Below, one piece after another: positions 1 through 7,387 of a stretch of DNA of 64,000 bases; positions within the stretch are counted from its first letter, which is position 1; every line of letters starts with the position of its first letter. A model generated the notes under the pieces. The model did no database searches, was not told where the DNA came from, and saw nothing but the letters and a program-made list of their open reading frames with translations. The position numbers and the translations under genes are program-made. The stretch is from Piscinibacter gummiphilus (GTDB lineage: Bacteria; Pseudomonadota; Gammaproteobacteria; Burkholderiales; Burkholderiaceae_C), in NCBI RefSeq assembly GCF_002116905.1, contig NZ_CP015118.1, positions 3,410,001-3,474,000 of the forward strand, in the 5' to 3' direction.

Positions 1-489
1 CTGGCCGCCGGGCTCGCGCTCGGGGTGTGCACCAGTGCCATGGCCCAGTGGAAATGGCGGGACACCAACAACCGCATCCAGTACAGCGACCTGCCCCCGC
101 CGGCCGGCGTGCCCGAATCGTCCATCCTGCAGCGCCCGGCAGGTGCCACCCGGCGCACCCCGCCGCAATTCGTGGCCCCGGCGGCCTCGGCCGCCTCCGG
201 CGCCGAAGCCCAGGCGAGCGGCCCCGCCGCCACCACCGACCCCGAACTCGAGGCCAAGCGCAAGAAGGGCGAACAGGACCAGGCCGCGGCCCGCAAGGCC
301 GAGGAGGCGAAGAACGCCGCCGCACGTGCCGACTCGTGCAACCGCGCCCGCGCCTACCAGAAGTCGCTCGACGAAGGCCAGCGCATGGCCCGTGTCAACG
401 CGGCGGGCGAGCGCGAGGTGTACGACGACAAGATCCGCGCCGAGGAATCGAAGCGCACCCGCGAGATCATCGCGGCCGACTGCAAGTAA
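1..489 (+). CDS. DUF4124 domain-containing protein (5' end outside window)
   Basis: The reading frame is already open at base 1, so the start codon lies outside the window. The first visible residues are hydrophobic and end in a signal-peptidase-like Ala-Met-Ala, followed by QWKWRDTNNRIQYSDLPPP, the typical DUF4124 pattern of an exported protein. The rest is rich in Ala, Pro and charged residues, with a Lys/Glu/Arg-rich probable coiled coil (roughly residues 75-130 as seen). In Burkholderiales such a gene commonly sits beside rnfH and ratA. Its function is not known; an envelope location is inferred from the signal sequence. It ends 13 bp from the convergent rnfH. Confidence 0.8.
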   Translation: MAAGLALGVCTSAMAQWKWRDTNNRIQYSDLPPPAGVPESSILQRPAGATRRTPPQFVAPAASAASGAEAQASGPAATTDPELEAKRKKGEQDQAAARKAEEAKNAAARADSCNRARAYQKSLDEGQRMARVNAAGEREVYDDKIRAEESKRTREIIAADCK

Positions 490-502
490 GGCCGGGGCGC
501 CC

Positions 503-814
503 TCAGCGCCCGCCTGCCCGTCCGCCCCCGCCACGCCCGTGGCGCAGGCGCCGGGCCTCCTTCGGGTCCACCGTCAGGCCGCGGTACAGCTCCACGCGAT
601 CGAGGTCGCGCAGCACCGTCTCGGCGGTACACGCCCTGCCCCACACCCCCATCGGCGCCTGCGCCAGTTCGGGAAACTCCACCAGCAGGCCGCTGGCGGC
701 CAGGGCCTGTCCCGCGGTGCTGCCGGCTGGCAGCGTCAGCGCCACGCGGCGGATGTCGTGTGGCGCCGCCCCCCAGAGCACCTCGACGCGCAGCAGCGCC
801 TCAGCGGGGGCCAT
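503..814 (-). CDS. rnfH: RnfH family (UPF0125) protein
   Basis: A 103-residue protein with the beta-grasp, ubiquitin-like pattern of the RnfH/YfjF family: RVEVLWG near the N-terminus, a central GVWGRAC segment and a late RVELYRGLTVDPKEARRLR, which is the family signature. The C-terminal Gly/Arg-rich tail is low complexity. The biochemical role of the family is unsettled; it is usually found next to ratA. Its start overlaps the end of ratA by 14 bp on the same strand, so the two are probably translated as one operon. Confidence 0.88.
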   Translation of the reverse strand: MAPAEALLRVEVLWGAAPHDIRRVALTLPAGSTAGQALAASGLLVEFPELAQAPMGVWGRACTAETVLRDLDRVELYRGLTVDPKEARRLRHGRGGGGRAGGR

Positions 815-1253
815 ACACCTGTTCGGCGCGCTTGACGAACGAGTCGACGAACGTGTTGGCGATGCGGTCGAACACCGGGCTCAGCAGCATCTCGAACGCG
901 AGGTTCGAGAACACGTACTTCAGCTCGAACTCGACCTTGCAGGCCTTCTGCCCCGGCTCGGGCGCCTGCAGCGGCACGAAGCGCCAGATGCCGTGGAGCA
1001 CCGAAAACGGCCCGTCGACCAGCTCGACCGTGACGCTGCTGTCGGGCACGTGCGTGTTGCGGGTGGTGAAGGCGTGGCGCACGCCGGCGTAGGCGAGGTG
1101 CAGGCGGCCGGTCATGGAGGTCTCGGCCTCTTCCAGCACCTCGGCCTTCTGGCACCACGGCAGGAACTTCGGATACTCGCGGATGTCGGTGACGAGGCGG
1201 TACATCTCGGCGGGCGAGTACCAGAGGAGGACGGACTTCTTGATGTGCTTCAT
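801..1253 (-). CDS. ratA: RatA/COQ10-type START-domain protein
   Basis: A 150-residue protein of the SRPBCC/START fold, matching the RatA family (E. coli RatA, reported to block 70S ribosome association; eukaryotic COQ10 binds ubiquinone). The start MKHIKKSVLLWYSPAEMY is chosen because the family begins there; the open frame runs 18 codons further upstream, across the divergent promoter. YPKFLPWC and the C-terminal NTFVDSFVKRAEQVYG are characteristic. It is first in an operon with rnfH and divergent from smpB, an arrangement conserved in beta- and gammaproteobacteria. Whether it acts as a toxin or a quinone-binding protein cannot be told from sequence. Confidence 0.88.
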   Translation of the reverse strand: MKHIKKSVLLWYSPAEMYRLVTDIREYPKFLPWCQKAEVLEEAETSMTGRLHLAYAGVRHAFTTRNTHVPDSSVTVELVDGPFSVLHGIWRFVPLQAPEPGQKACKVEFELKYVFSNLAFEMLLSPVFDRIANTFVDSFVKRAEQVYGPR

Positions 1254-1270
1254 ACAATGCACGGATTGTA
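1253..1270. promoter_or_regulatory. Overlapping divergent ratA/smpB promoter with symmetrical -10 boxes
   Basis: The 46-bp gap between ratA and smpB contains a perfect inverted repeat, TACAAT-GCACGG-ATTGTA. Each arm reads as a TACAAT -10 hexamer on one strand, so the two genes may use face-to-face promoters. If so, ratA would have a leader of only a few bases. No convincing -35 boxes are visible, so this remains a candidate. Confidence 0.35.
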
Positions 1271-1299
1271 TTGAGTGACGGCATCCCCACCTGACCCCC

Positions 1300-1764
1300 A
1301 TGTCCATCGCAGAAAACAGAAGAGCCCGCTACGACTACCACCTCGAGGAACAGCACGAGGCGGGCATGGTGCTGCAGGGCTGGGAGATCAAGGCCATCCG
1401 CGCCGGCCAGGTGCAGCTGACCGACGGCTACGTGGTCATCCGCGACGGCGAGCTGTACCTGATCGGCTGCCGCATCAACGCGCTGCGCAGCGCCTCCACC
1501 CACGTCAACCCCGAGGCCGACCGCACGAAGAAGCTCCTGCTCCACAAGGAGGAGATCAAGCGCCTCGTGGGCAAGGTCGAGCAGAAGGGCTTCACCCTCG
1601 TGCCACTGGACCTGCACTACAAGGGCGGGCGCGTGAAGGCCCAGATCGCACTGGCCAAGGGCAAGGCGGAGCACGACAAGCGGAACTCCGTGAAGGAGAA
1701 AGATTGGGAACGGGAAAAGGGACGGCTGATGAGACATAAAGTCTCATCGGGTCCGAAGGACTGA
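1300..1764 (+). CDS. smpB: SsrA-binding protein SmpB
   Basis: A 154-residue SmpB, the partner of tmRNA in trans-translation rescue of stalled ribosomes. The OB-fold core is plain: YHLEEQHEAGMVLQGWEIKA, then GCRINAL, RTKKLLLHKEEIKRL and KGKAEHDKR. The C-terminal tail that enters the mRNA channel is WEREKGRLMRHKVSSGPKD. Its last 17 codons, including the stop, lie inside the first copy of an 86-bp tandem duplication. The stop is in that first copy, so the protein itself is intact. The final residues after GRLMRH differ from the usual short basic ending, and that oddity coincides with the duplicated sequence. Confidence 0.97.
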   Translation: MSIAENRRARYDYHLEEQHEAGMVLQGWEIKAIRAGQVQLTDGYVVIRDGELYLIGCRINALRSASTHVNPEADRTKKLLLHKEEIKRLVGKVEQKGFTLVPLDLHYKGGRVKAQIALAKGKAEHDKRNSVKEKDWEREKGRLMRHKVSSGPKD

Positions 1765-1893
1765 GCGGCGAAGCCGGTCACCGGTCCTTTCGCCGAAGGC
1801 AAAAGGGACGGCTGATGAGACATAAAGTCTCATCGGGTCCGAAGGACTGAGCGGCGAAGCCGGTCACCGGTCCTTTCGCCGAAGGCAAAAGGG
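1715..1893. repeat. 86-bp perfect tandem duplication at the smpB 3' end
   Basis: Two identical 86-bp copies, 1715-1800 and 1801-1886, are followed by the first 7 bases of a third (1887-1893). Each unit starts in smpB coding sequence and contains the stem-loop GATGAGAC-ATAAA-GTCTCATC plus shorter inverted repeats (GGC-GAA-GCC, CCGG-TCA-CCGG). The unit length is not a multiple of three. Perfect identity suggests a recent duplication, or conversion between copies. The hairpins could act as terminators between the convergent smpB and metC-type genes. Confidence 0.95.
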
Positions 1894-1908
1894 CCGCCTC
1901 ATGCGGCC
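1887..1908 (-). terminator. Rho-independent terminator of the metC-type gene
   Basis: Read on the minus strand, a perfect 6-bp stem GGCCGC-ATGAG-GCGGCC is followed within one base by TTTT. It lies 22 bp downstream of the stop of the minus-strand lyase gene, the expected place for its terminator. The T-run is short, so strength is uncertain. Confidence 0.6.
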
Positions 1909-1930
1909 TCGGGCTCGAAGGAGTGATGCG

Positions 1931-3115
1931 CTAGAGGAGTTCGAGCGCCTGCTCGCAGTCCGCCAGCAGGTCCTCCACCGCCTCGAACCCGATCGAGAAG
2001 CGCACCAGCGTGCCCTTCCACGTGGGCTGCGACCGCATCCCCGCCAGCTGGTACGGCACCACGAGGCTCACCGGACCGGCCCACGAGAAGCCGATCTTGA
2101 AGAGCCGCAGCGCGTCGACGAAGGCGTGCACCTGGGCCTGCGAGTACTTCTCGTCGAACACCACCGAGAACAAGCCCGCCGCCTTCGTGGACAGCCGCCG
2201 CCAGTGTTCGTGCCCCGGGCTGCCGGGCAGCGCCGGGTGCAGCACGTGGGTGACCTCGGGCCGGGTGGCCCACCATTCGGCCAGCCGGCGGCCTGCCCAG
2301 TCCTGGGCCTCGTAGCGCAGGGCCAGCGTGGGCAGCGAACGCAGCACGAACTCGACGTCGTTGAGCCCCACGCCCCAGCCCATGCGCATGTGGCACAGCT
2401 TGAGCCGCAGGTGCAGCGCCTCCTCGCGGGTGGTGACCGAGCCCATCAGCACGTCGCCGCCGCCCGAGGCGTACTTGGTCAGCGCCTGCACCGAGATGTC
2501 GACGGCCACCGAACCGCCCTCGGAGAGCGGCAGGTCGAACGCATCGAACGCGAGCCCCGTGCCCCAGGTGTTGTCGAGTGCGGTCAGCACGCCGGCATCG
2601 CGGGCCACGCGGGTGAGTTCGGCCAGGTCCGGGAACTCCATCGTGACGGAGCCGGGCGCTTCGAGCCACACGAGTCGGGTGGCCGGACCGATCATCGCCT
2701 TGAGCGCGCCCGCGTCCATCGGGTCGTAGAAGCGGTGGCCGATGCCCCACGCGGCCAGTTCGTGGCGCGCGAGTTCCTTGTTCGGGCCGTACGCGTTGTC
2801 GGGGATCAGCACTTCGTCGCCGCTGCGCAGCAGGGCCATGTCGACCAGCGACAGCGCCGCCAGGCCGCTGGGCACCAGCAGCGTCTGCAGCCCGCCCTCC
2901 AGCGTGGCGATGCGCTCCTCCAGCATGAACGTGGTGGGCGTGCCGTGCAGTCCGTAGGTGTAGCCGGTCTTTTCCTTCCACGTGCGCGCCTGCAGCGCGG
3001 CCGTGTCGGCGAAGAAGACCGTGGAGGCCTTGTGGACCCCCACCACCGGGGCCCCGAAGCCGGCCGGCGGCACGTACGGGTGGTGGATCAGGCGGGTGCG
3101 CGGGTCCTTCGACAT
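1931..3115 (-). CDS. metC: Cystathionine beta-lyase (Cys/Met metabolism PLP enzyme)
   Basis: A 394-residue PLP enzyme of the Cys/Met metabolism family (fold type I). Visible hallmarks are the YGLHGTPTT substrate region, GLQTLLVPSGLAAL, the PLP-contacting LDNTWGTGLAF and the Schiff-base lysine in SVQALTKYASGGGD. The length fits cystathionine beta-lyase, which cleaves cystathionine to homocysteine, pyruvate and ammonia in methionine synthesis. Related family members (gamma-synthase, gamma-lyase) cannot be excluded, but the YGLHGTPT start and the LTKYASGGGD site resemble the MetC branch. It lies 16 bp downstream of rimO on the same strand and may be cotranscribed with it. Confidence 0.88.
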   Translation of the reverse strand: MSKDPRTRLIHHPYVPPAGFGAPVVGVHKASTVFFADTAALQARTWKEKTGYTYGLHGTPTTFMLEERIATLEGGLQTLLVPSGLAALSLVDMALLRSGDEVLIPDNAYGPNKELARHELAAWGIGHRFYDPMDAGALKAMIGPATRLVWLEAPGSVTMEFPDLAELTRVARDAGVLTALDNTWGTGLAFDAFDLPLSEGGSVAVDISVQALTKYASGGGDVLMGSVTTREEALHLRLKLCHMRMGWGVGLNDVEFVLRSLPTLALRYEAQDWAGRRLAEWWATRPEVTHVLHPALPGSPGHEHWRRLSTKAAGLFSVVFDEKYSQAQVHAFVDALRLFKIGFSWAGPVSLVVPYQLAGMRSQPTWKGTLVRFSIGFEAVEDLLADCEQALELL

Positions 3116-3131
3116 GCGTTCGGGCGTGCGA

Positions 3132-4511
3132 TCAGATGGGTTGCGCGATCAGGTCGTGTCCCTGGGCGCCGACGATGCGTGCCTTCGTGAACTCGCCCAC
3201 TTTCAGCGTCTTGGAGGCCTTCTCCGGCGGCAGCAGCTTCACGCTGCCATCGATCTCGGGGGCGTCGGCATAGCTGCGGCCCAGGCCGCCCTTGCGGCCC
3301 AGCGCCGGGGCGGAGTCGACCAGCACCTGCATGGTGGCGCCCACGCGCGACTGCAGCTTCTCGGCGGACACGGCCTCGGCCACCGCCATGAAACGCGCCC
3401 GGCGCTCCTCGCGCACGGCCTCGGGCAAGGCGCCGTCCAGCGCGTTGGCCGTGGCCCCCTCGACCGGCGAGTACGCGAAGGCACCGGCACGGTCGATGCG
3501 CGCCTCTCGCACGAAGTCCAGCAGGTGCTGGAACTGCTCCTCGGTTTCACCCGGGAACCCGGCGATGAAGGTGCTGCGCACCACCAGTTCCGGGCAGATC
3601 TCGCGCCAGCGCTGCAGGCGGTCAAGGTTCTTCTCGCCGCTGGCCGGGCGCTTCATGCGCTTGAGCACCTCCGGGTGCGAGTGCTGGAACGGCACGTCGA
3701 GGTACGGCAGGATCAGGCCCTCGGCCATCAGCGGCAGGATCTCGTCGACGTGCGGGTACGGGTAGACGTAGTGCAGGCGCACCCAGGCACCGTGTTTCGC
3801 GGCCAGCTCGCCGAGCTTCTGGCACAGGTCCAGCATGCGCGTCTTGACGGGCTTGCCGTCCCAGAAGCCGGTGCGGTACTTCACGTCGACGCCGTAGGCG
3901 CTGGTGTCCTGGCTGATGACCAGCAGTTCCTTCACGCCGGACTCGAACAGGCGCTCCGCCTCGCCGAGCACGTCGCCGATGGGGCGCGAGACCAGGTCGC
4001 CGCGCATGCTCGGGATGATGCAGAAGCTGCAGCGGTGGTTGCAGCCTTCGCTGATCTTCAGGTACGCATAGTGCCGCGGCGTGAGCTTGATGCCCTGCGG
4101 AGGCACCAGGTCGACGAACGGGTCGTGGGGCTTGGGCACGTGGGTGTGGACGGCGTCCATGACCTCGTGGGTGGCGTGGGGGCCGGTCACGGCCAGCACG
4201 CTCGGGTGCATCTGGCGGACGAGGTTGCCACCGTCGTCGCCGGCCTTCGCGCCCAGGCAGCCGGTGACGATCACCTTGCCGTTTTCGGCCAGGGCTTCAC
4301 CGATGGTGTCGAGGCTTTCCTTGACCGCGTCGTCGATGAACCCGCAGGTGTTGACGATGACCAGGTCGGCCCCGGCGAAGGTCTTGGACGTGTCGTAACC
4401 CTCCGCGCGCAGCTGCGTGAGGATGAGTTCGGAGTCGGTCAGGGCCTTCGGGCATCCCAGGGACACGAAGCCGATCTTGGGGGCCGGGATGGCCAGGGTG
4501 GAATCAGTCAT
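3132..4511 (-). CDS. rimO: Ribosomal protein S12 methylthiotransferase RimO
   Basis: A 459-residue radical-SAM methylthiotransferase that modifies an aspartate of ribosomal protein S12. Domain order: UPF0004 domain with KIGFVSLGCPKALTDSE and VNTCGFIDDAV, the radical-SAM cluster motif CNHRCSFCIIP (CxxxCxxC), and a C-terminal TRAM domain. The start at MTDSTLAIPAPKIGF was chosen because the family begins just before KIGFVSLGCPK; the frame stays open far upstream, but that stretch overlaps phaR. The rimO-phaR adjacency is usual in Burkholderiales. Confidence 0.96.
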   Translation of the reverse strand: MTDSTLAIPAPKIGFVSLGCPKALTDSELILTQLRAEGYDTSKTFAGADLVIVNTCGFIDDAVKESLDTIGEALAENGKVIVTGCLGAKAGDDGGNLVRQMHPSVLAVTGPHATHEVMDAVHTHVPKPHDPFVDLVPPQGIKLTPRHYAYLKISEGCNHRCSFCIIPSMRGDLVSRPIGDVLGEAERLFESGVKELLVISQDTSAYGVDVKYRTGFWDGKPVKTRMLDLCQKLGELAAKHGAWVRLHYVYPYPHVDEILPLMAEGLILPYLDVPFQHSHPEVLKRMKRPASGEKNLDRLQRWREICPELVVRSTFIAGFPGETEEQFQHLLDFVREARIDRAGAFAYSPVEGATANALDGALPEAVREERRARFMAVAEAVSAEKLQSRVGATMQVLVDSAPALGRKGGLGRSYADAPEIDGSVKLLPPEKASKTLKVGEFTKARIVGAQGHDLIAQPI

Positions 4512-4561
4512 CCCGGGATTTTCGCCGATCCGGGGCCCGGACGGGGGCCCCGGGGCCGATT

Positions 4562-5119
4562 TCAGCGCTTCGGAGGCGTGAAACCCGGGAACAAGGTCTC
4601 GGCCTGCTTGGCCATCTGGTCCTGCATCTGCTGGAACATCTGGCGGGACTGGTCGAGGTAGGCGGTCATCATGCCCTGCACCGCCGGGGCCTGGCCGTTC
4701 AGGAACTGCGACCAGAGTTCGGGATTGATGGCCTTGCTCTGTTCCGCCATGCGGGCCTGGATGTCGCTGAAGGTCTGGAGGTTCTTCTCGAGGAAGGACC
4801 CCATCATGCCCTGCGTGGCGCCGCCGTAGAACCGGATGATCTGGGCCAGCATGGGCGCGGAGAACATCGGCACCCCGCCCGTCTCCTCCTCCAGGATGAT
4901 CTGCAGCAGGATGCTGCGGGTCAGGTCCTCGGACGTCTTGGCGTCGCGCACGACGAACGGCTGCGCGGCCAACACCATCTTCTTGACGTCGGCCAGCGTG
5001 ATGTAGCTGCTGGTATAGGTGTCGTAGAGGCGACGGTTGGGGTATTTCTTGAGGACGCGCGGGCTGCTCGCAGAGCCGGCGGCGTCGGGGTCGGTCGCAT
5101 CGGGACGGGGTGGTGCCAT
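4562..5119 (-). CDS. phaR: Polyhydroxyalkanoate synthesis repressor PhaR
   Basis: A 185-residue PhaR. The N-terminal PHB/PHA accumulation regulator DNA-binding domain is clear (VLKKYPNRRLYDTYTSSYIT, about residues 21-40), followed by the PHB-accumulation domain (MFSAPMLAQIIRFYGGATQ) and a Gln/Met-rich amphipathic C-terminus. PhaR senses PHB granules and represses phasin genes. The 168-bp gap upstream presumably contains its promoter; I could not assign a PhaR site there. The window also holds a 3-hydroxybutyrate dehydrogenase near 61 kb, consistent with PHB metabolism. Confidence 0.95.
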   Translation of the reverse strand: MAPPRPDATDPDAAGSASSPRVLKKYPNRRLYDTYTSSYITLADVKKMVLAAQPFVVRDAKTSEDLTRSILLQIILEEETGGVPMFSAPMLAQIIRFYGGATQGMMGSFLEKNLQTFSDIQARMAEQSKAINPELWSQFLNGQAPAVQGMMTAYLDQSRQMFQQMQDQMAKQAETLFPGFTPPKR

Positions 5120-5288
5120 GGGGGGGCGAGCTCCTGAGGAATCCTGTTGCGTTGCGAAAAGATTCTAGGAGGGTGCCACAAGTCGGCCCGGAGGGGTTTT
5201 CCCGCCTCGGTTTCCGACGTGGCGCGTGCGCCATTCGCCCCTGCGCGCGGCCGCATGACACCGCCGGGTGTCGTCCGGCGGAACCCGT

Positions 5289-6374
5289 TCAGGCACCCGC
5301 GGCCTTCCCGTTCGCCTCGAACACCGGCCAGTAGTTCTCCAGTTTCGCCTCCTTGAGCGCCGCATCGAGGTAGCGGGTGTCGATCCAGGAGTTCACATCG
5401 AACTTCGCGCGCGACAGTTTGAGCCGGTACGCGTTCTCCACCGCCTCGTGGTACCGGCCCCGCAGGAACGGGTCGAACGTGGGGTTCAGCCGCACGCGCA
5501 GCGGCTGGCCGTCCACGTCCTCCTTCCAGTGCTCGTACGACGTGCCCGCACGGGCCCACAGGCGCAGCACCTCCTCGCGGTTGGCCTCGTCCGAGGCCCA
5601 GCGCGCGGACTTCACGAGGGCCTTGACCACGCGCTGCGTGGCCGCCGGGTGCGCGTCGGCGAAGCGTTCCGTGACCAGCAGGTGGCTCTGGCGCGTGTAG
5701 ATCGGCGAATCGCCCTTGCTCGTGTAGAGCACGCGCACCTGGCCCTTGTCGCGCAGGCGCAGGATGTCCTGCGAGCCGATCGACGCGTCGATGTCGCGCG
5801 TGGCCAGCGCCGCGAGCGAACTCGCGGTGTCGAAGTTGACGATCTTCAGGTCGCGTTCGGTGAGGCCGTGTGCCTCCAGAAGGCGCACGGCGGGCAGGTG
5901 CATGTTCGTGCCCTTGAACAGCGCCACGCGCTTGCCGCGCAGGTCCTCGATGCGCTTCGCCGGCGAGTCGGGCGGCACGCCGATGTAGATCGGCGTGCGC
6001 GCGCCGGTGGCCACCACGAGGCGGGTCTTCAGGCCCGCCGCCCGCCCGATCAGCGACGGCAGGTCGCCCTGCAGGGCGAAGTCGACCTGCTGGTTCGAGA
6101 CCGCCTCGTTGACCGCGGGGCCGGCACCCTTGAAGAAGGACCATTCGATCGCGATGCCGTCCGCCTTGAACTCCTCGTCGATCCAGCCCTTCGAATGCGC
6201 GATGGCCGCGGAGCTGCCCGAGAAGCTGGGCGGCTGGCCCACGAGCGGCTGCGCCACCGCGATGCGGATCGTGGCGGGATTGCCGGCGGCGCGGGCGAAC
6301 AGCGGCACGCCGAGGGCGGCGCCCGCAAGGCCTTCGAGCAGGTGGCGTCGGGAGACGGTCATGGTGAGGGTCAT
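5289..6374 (-). CDS. ABC transporter substrate-binding protein, SsuA/TauA-like
   Basis: A 361-residue periplasmic binding protein of the sulfonate/nitrate/taurine type (NMT1/THI5-like fold). It begins with a Tat-like signal (SRRHLLEG, a hydrophobic stretch, LFARAA), followed by IRIAVAQPL, a GIAIEWSFFKGAGPAVNEAV ligand-site region and DFALQGDLPSLI. The start is at MTLTMTVSRRHLL; the ATG four codons later is equally possible, and neither has a strong ribosome site. It has no permease or ATPase beside it. The sulfonate-type permeases and ATPase at 13.6-16.0 kb lack their own binding protein and are the likely partners. Sulfonate or another organosulfur compound is the inferred ligand. Confidence 0.85.
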   Translation of the reverse strand: MTLTMTVSRRHLLEGLAGAALGVPLFARAAGNPATIRIAVAQPLVGQPPSFSGSSAAIAHSKGWIDEEFKADGIAIEWSFFKGAGPAVNEAVSNQQVDFALQGDLPSLIGRAAGLKTRLVVATGARTPIYIGVPPDSPAKRIEDLRGKRVALFKGTNMHLPAVRLLEAHGLTERDLKIVNFDTASSLAALATRDIDASIGSQDILRLRDKGQVRVLYTSKGDSPIYTRQSHLLVTERFADAHPAATQRVVKALVKSARWASDEANREEVLRLWARAGTSYEHWKEDVDGQPLRVRLNPTFDPFLRGRYHEAVENAYRLKLSRAKFDVNSWIDTRYLDAALKEAKLENYWPVFEANGKAAGA

Positions 6375-6397
6375 CGAGTGGAGTTGCGGTTGTCTTT

Positions 6398-6412
6398 GCA
6401 GGGCCCATGCCC
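6398..6412 (-). promoter_or_regulatory. Weak candidate sigma-54 promoter for the binding-protein gene
   Basis: On the minus strand GGGCAT-N5-CTGC keeps the invariant GG and GC with the correct 10-bp separation but differs at three of the ten bases of TGGCAC-N5-TTGC. It would start transcription about 12 bp before the first possible ATG of the binding-protein gene. It is listed because better matches precede neighbouring genes; alone it would not be convincing. Confidence 0.3.
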
Positions 6413-6427
6413 GGCGCCGCGGCGTTT

Positions 6428-6488
6428 TGCTGCAAGGTTTGCAGCATCGGCAGGCCCTCGATGACGCCGAGTCAGCATCCCCCTGCTG
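6428..6488. promoter_or_regulatory. Palindromic half-sites in divergent region (possible activator site)
   Basis: The region between the binding-protein gene and the esterase carries a perfect inverted repeat TGCTGCAA-GGT-TTGCAGCA (6428-6446). A second pair, CAGCA-N6-TGCTG (6473-6488), reuses the same half-site. Both lie between the two candidate -24/-12 elements. An operator or activator binding site is inferred; the cognate regulator is unknown. Confidence 0.45.
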
Positions 6489-6529
6489 GGAAGCCCGCAA
6501 ACACAGGTGCTCCGCCCATGCGACGACGT

Positions 6530-6544
6530 TGGCCCGAAAGCTGC
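6530..6544 (+). promoter_or_regulatory. Candidate sigma-54 promoter for the esterase gene
   Basis: TGGCCC-GAAAG-CTGC matches the -24/-12 consensus TGGCAC-N5-TTGC at eight of ten bases, with the invariant GG and GC correctly spaced. The predicted transcription start is about 58 bp before the esterase ATG. The match is moderate. Confidence 0.35.
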
Positions 6545-6613
6545 GATACCGGCCCGTTCGACGTCGCCGCCACCGCCCCGCGGTCACGGCGCTTTCACCG
6601 GAAGGAAATCTCC

Positions 6614-7273
6614 ATGTCACTCGACTACCTCAGCTTCGACACCGACCGCGGCCCGCTGCCCTACCTGTACGGCGCGCCTGCCCGCCCCTCGGCGAACGCG
6701 CCGCTGCTCGTGTTCCTCCATGGCGGACGCGACCGAGGCGACGACCTCAACCTGCTGCTGCGCTGGTCGCCGCCGAAACAGGTGGCGGCGACGCCGGACC
6801 GCGTCCATCACTTCATCGCACCCCAGCTGCCGGCCGATGCCGCATGGACCGACCGGCCCGGTGACGTGCTCGACCTGATCGACGACGTGGTGGCCACACG
6901 CGGCATCGACCCGCGGCGCGTGGTGCTCGCCGGCTTCAGCCTCGGCGCCGCGGCGGCGTGGCAGCTGGCCGCGGATCACCCCGACCGTTTCGCGGGCCTG
7001 GCCGTGGCCTCGGGCCGCGTGCCGCGCGGGCTGCCGCTCGAATCGCTCGCGCGCACGCCCACGTGGGTGTTCCACGGTGGTCACGACGACAAGCTGCCGC
7101 ATGCCGACGTGGAGGCCCACGTGGCGGACCTGCGCGCCCGCGGCGGGCGTGTCGACTACACGCTGTACCCGCAGGGCAACCACTTCATCTCGGAGCAGGC
7201 CTTCGTCGACAGCGGCTTCGCGCCGTGGTTGCTGGCGCGTGTGCGTCGGGCCGAGGAACCGCTCGCCGCCTGA
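6614..7273 (+). CDS. Alpha/beta hydrolase (carboxylesterase/phospholipase type)
   Basis: A 219-residue alpha/beta hydrolase with the oxyanion-hole HGGRDRGDD, the nucleophile elbow VLAGFSLGAAAA (Ser in G-x-S-x-G), a late acid in HGGHDDKLP and catalytic His in YPQGNHFIS. This resembles the predicted-peptidase/phospholipase-carboxylesterase branch (YpfH/LpqC-like). There is no signal peptide, so it is cytoplasmic. The start MSLDYLSFD is preceded by GAAGGAA at good spacing; the frame is open further upstream without support. It is divergent from the sulfonate-type binding protein, so it may hydrolyse an ester of the imported compound, but this is inference. Confidence 0.85.
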   Translation: MSLDYLSFDTDRGPLPYLYGAPARPSANAPLLVFLHGGRDRGDDLNLLLRWSPPKQVAATPDRVHHFIAPQLPADAAWTDRPGDVLDLIDDVVATRGIDPRRVVLAGFSLGAAAAWQLAADHPDRFAGLAVASGRVPRGLPLESLARTPTWVFHGGHDDKLPHADVEAHVADLRARGGRVDYTLYPQGNHFISEQAFVDSGFAPWLLARVRRAEEPLAA

Positions 7274-7387
7274 GGACGGAGAAAGAAGAGCCCGCTCCGT
7301 CCCCGGGGCGGACTCCAACCCGGTGGGTGGAGCCCCACCTGCCGCTTCCCACGGCTGCAGGCCCACCAACCCGCGACCCGATCCCGT

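Noticed and set aside
1765..1930. Second copy of the smpB tail as a separate gene or programmed frameshift
   Set aside because: The stop codon of smpB is in the first copy and the second copy has no start or ribosome site; it is an untranslated duplicate.
3116..3131. SAM or other methionine-type riboswitch before the metC-type gene
   Set aside because: Only 16 bp separate it from rimO, too short for a riboswitch, and no leader structure is visible.
4921..6447. Long open frame antisense and across phaR and the binding-protein gene (508 codons)
   Set aside because: It is Arg/Pro/Gly-rich shadow sequence with no domain, overlapping two well supported genes; typical of high-GC DNA.
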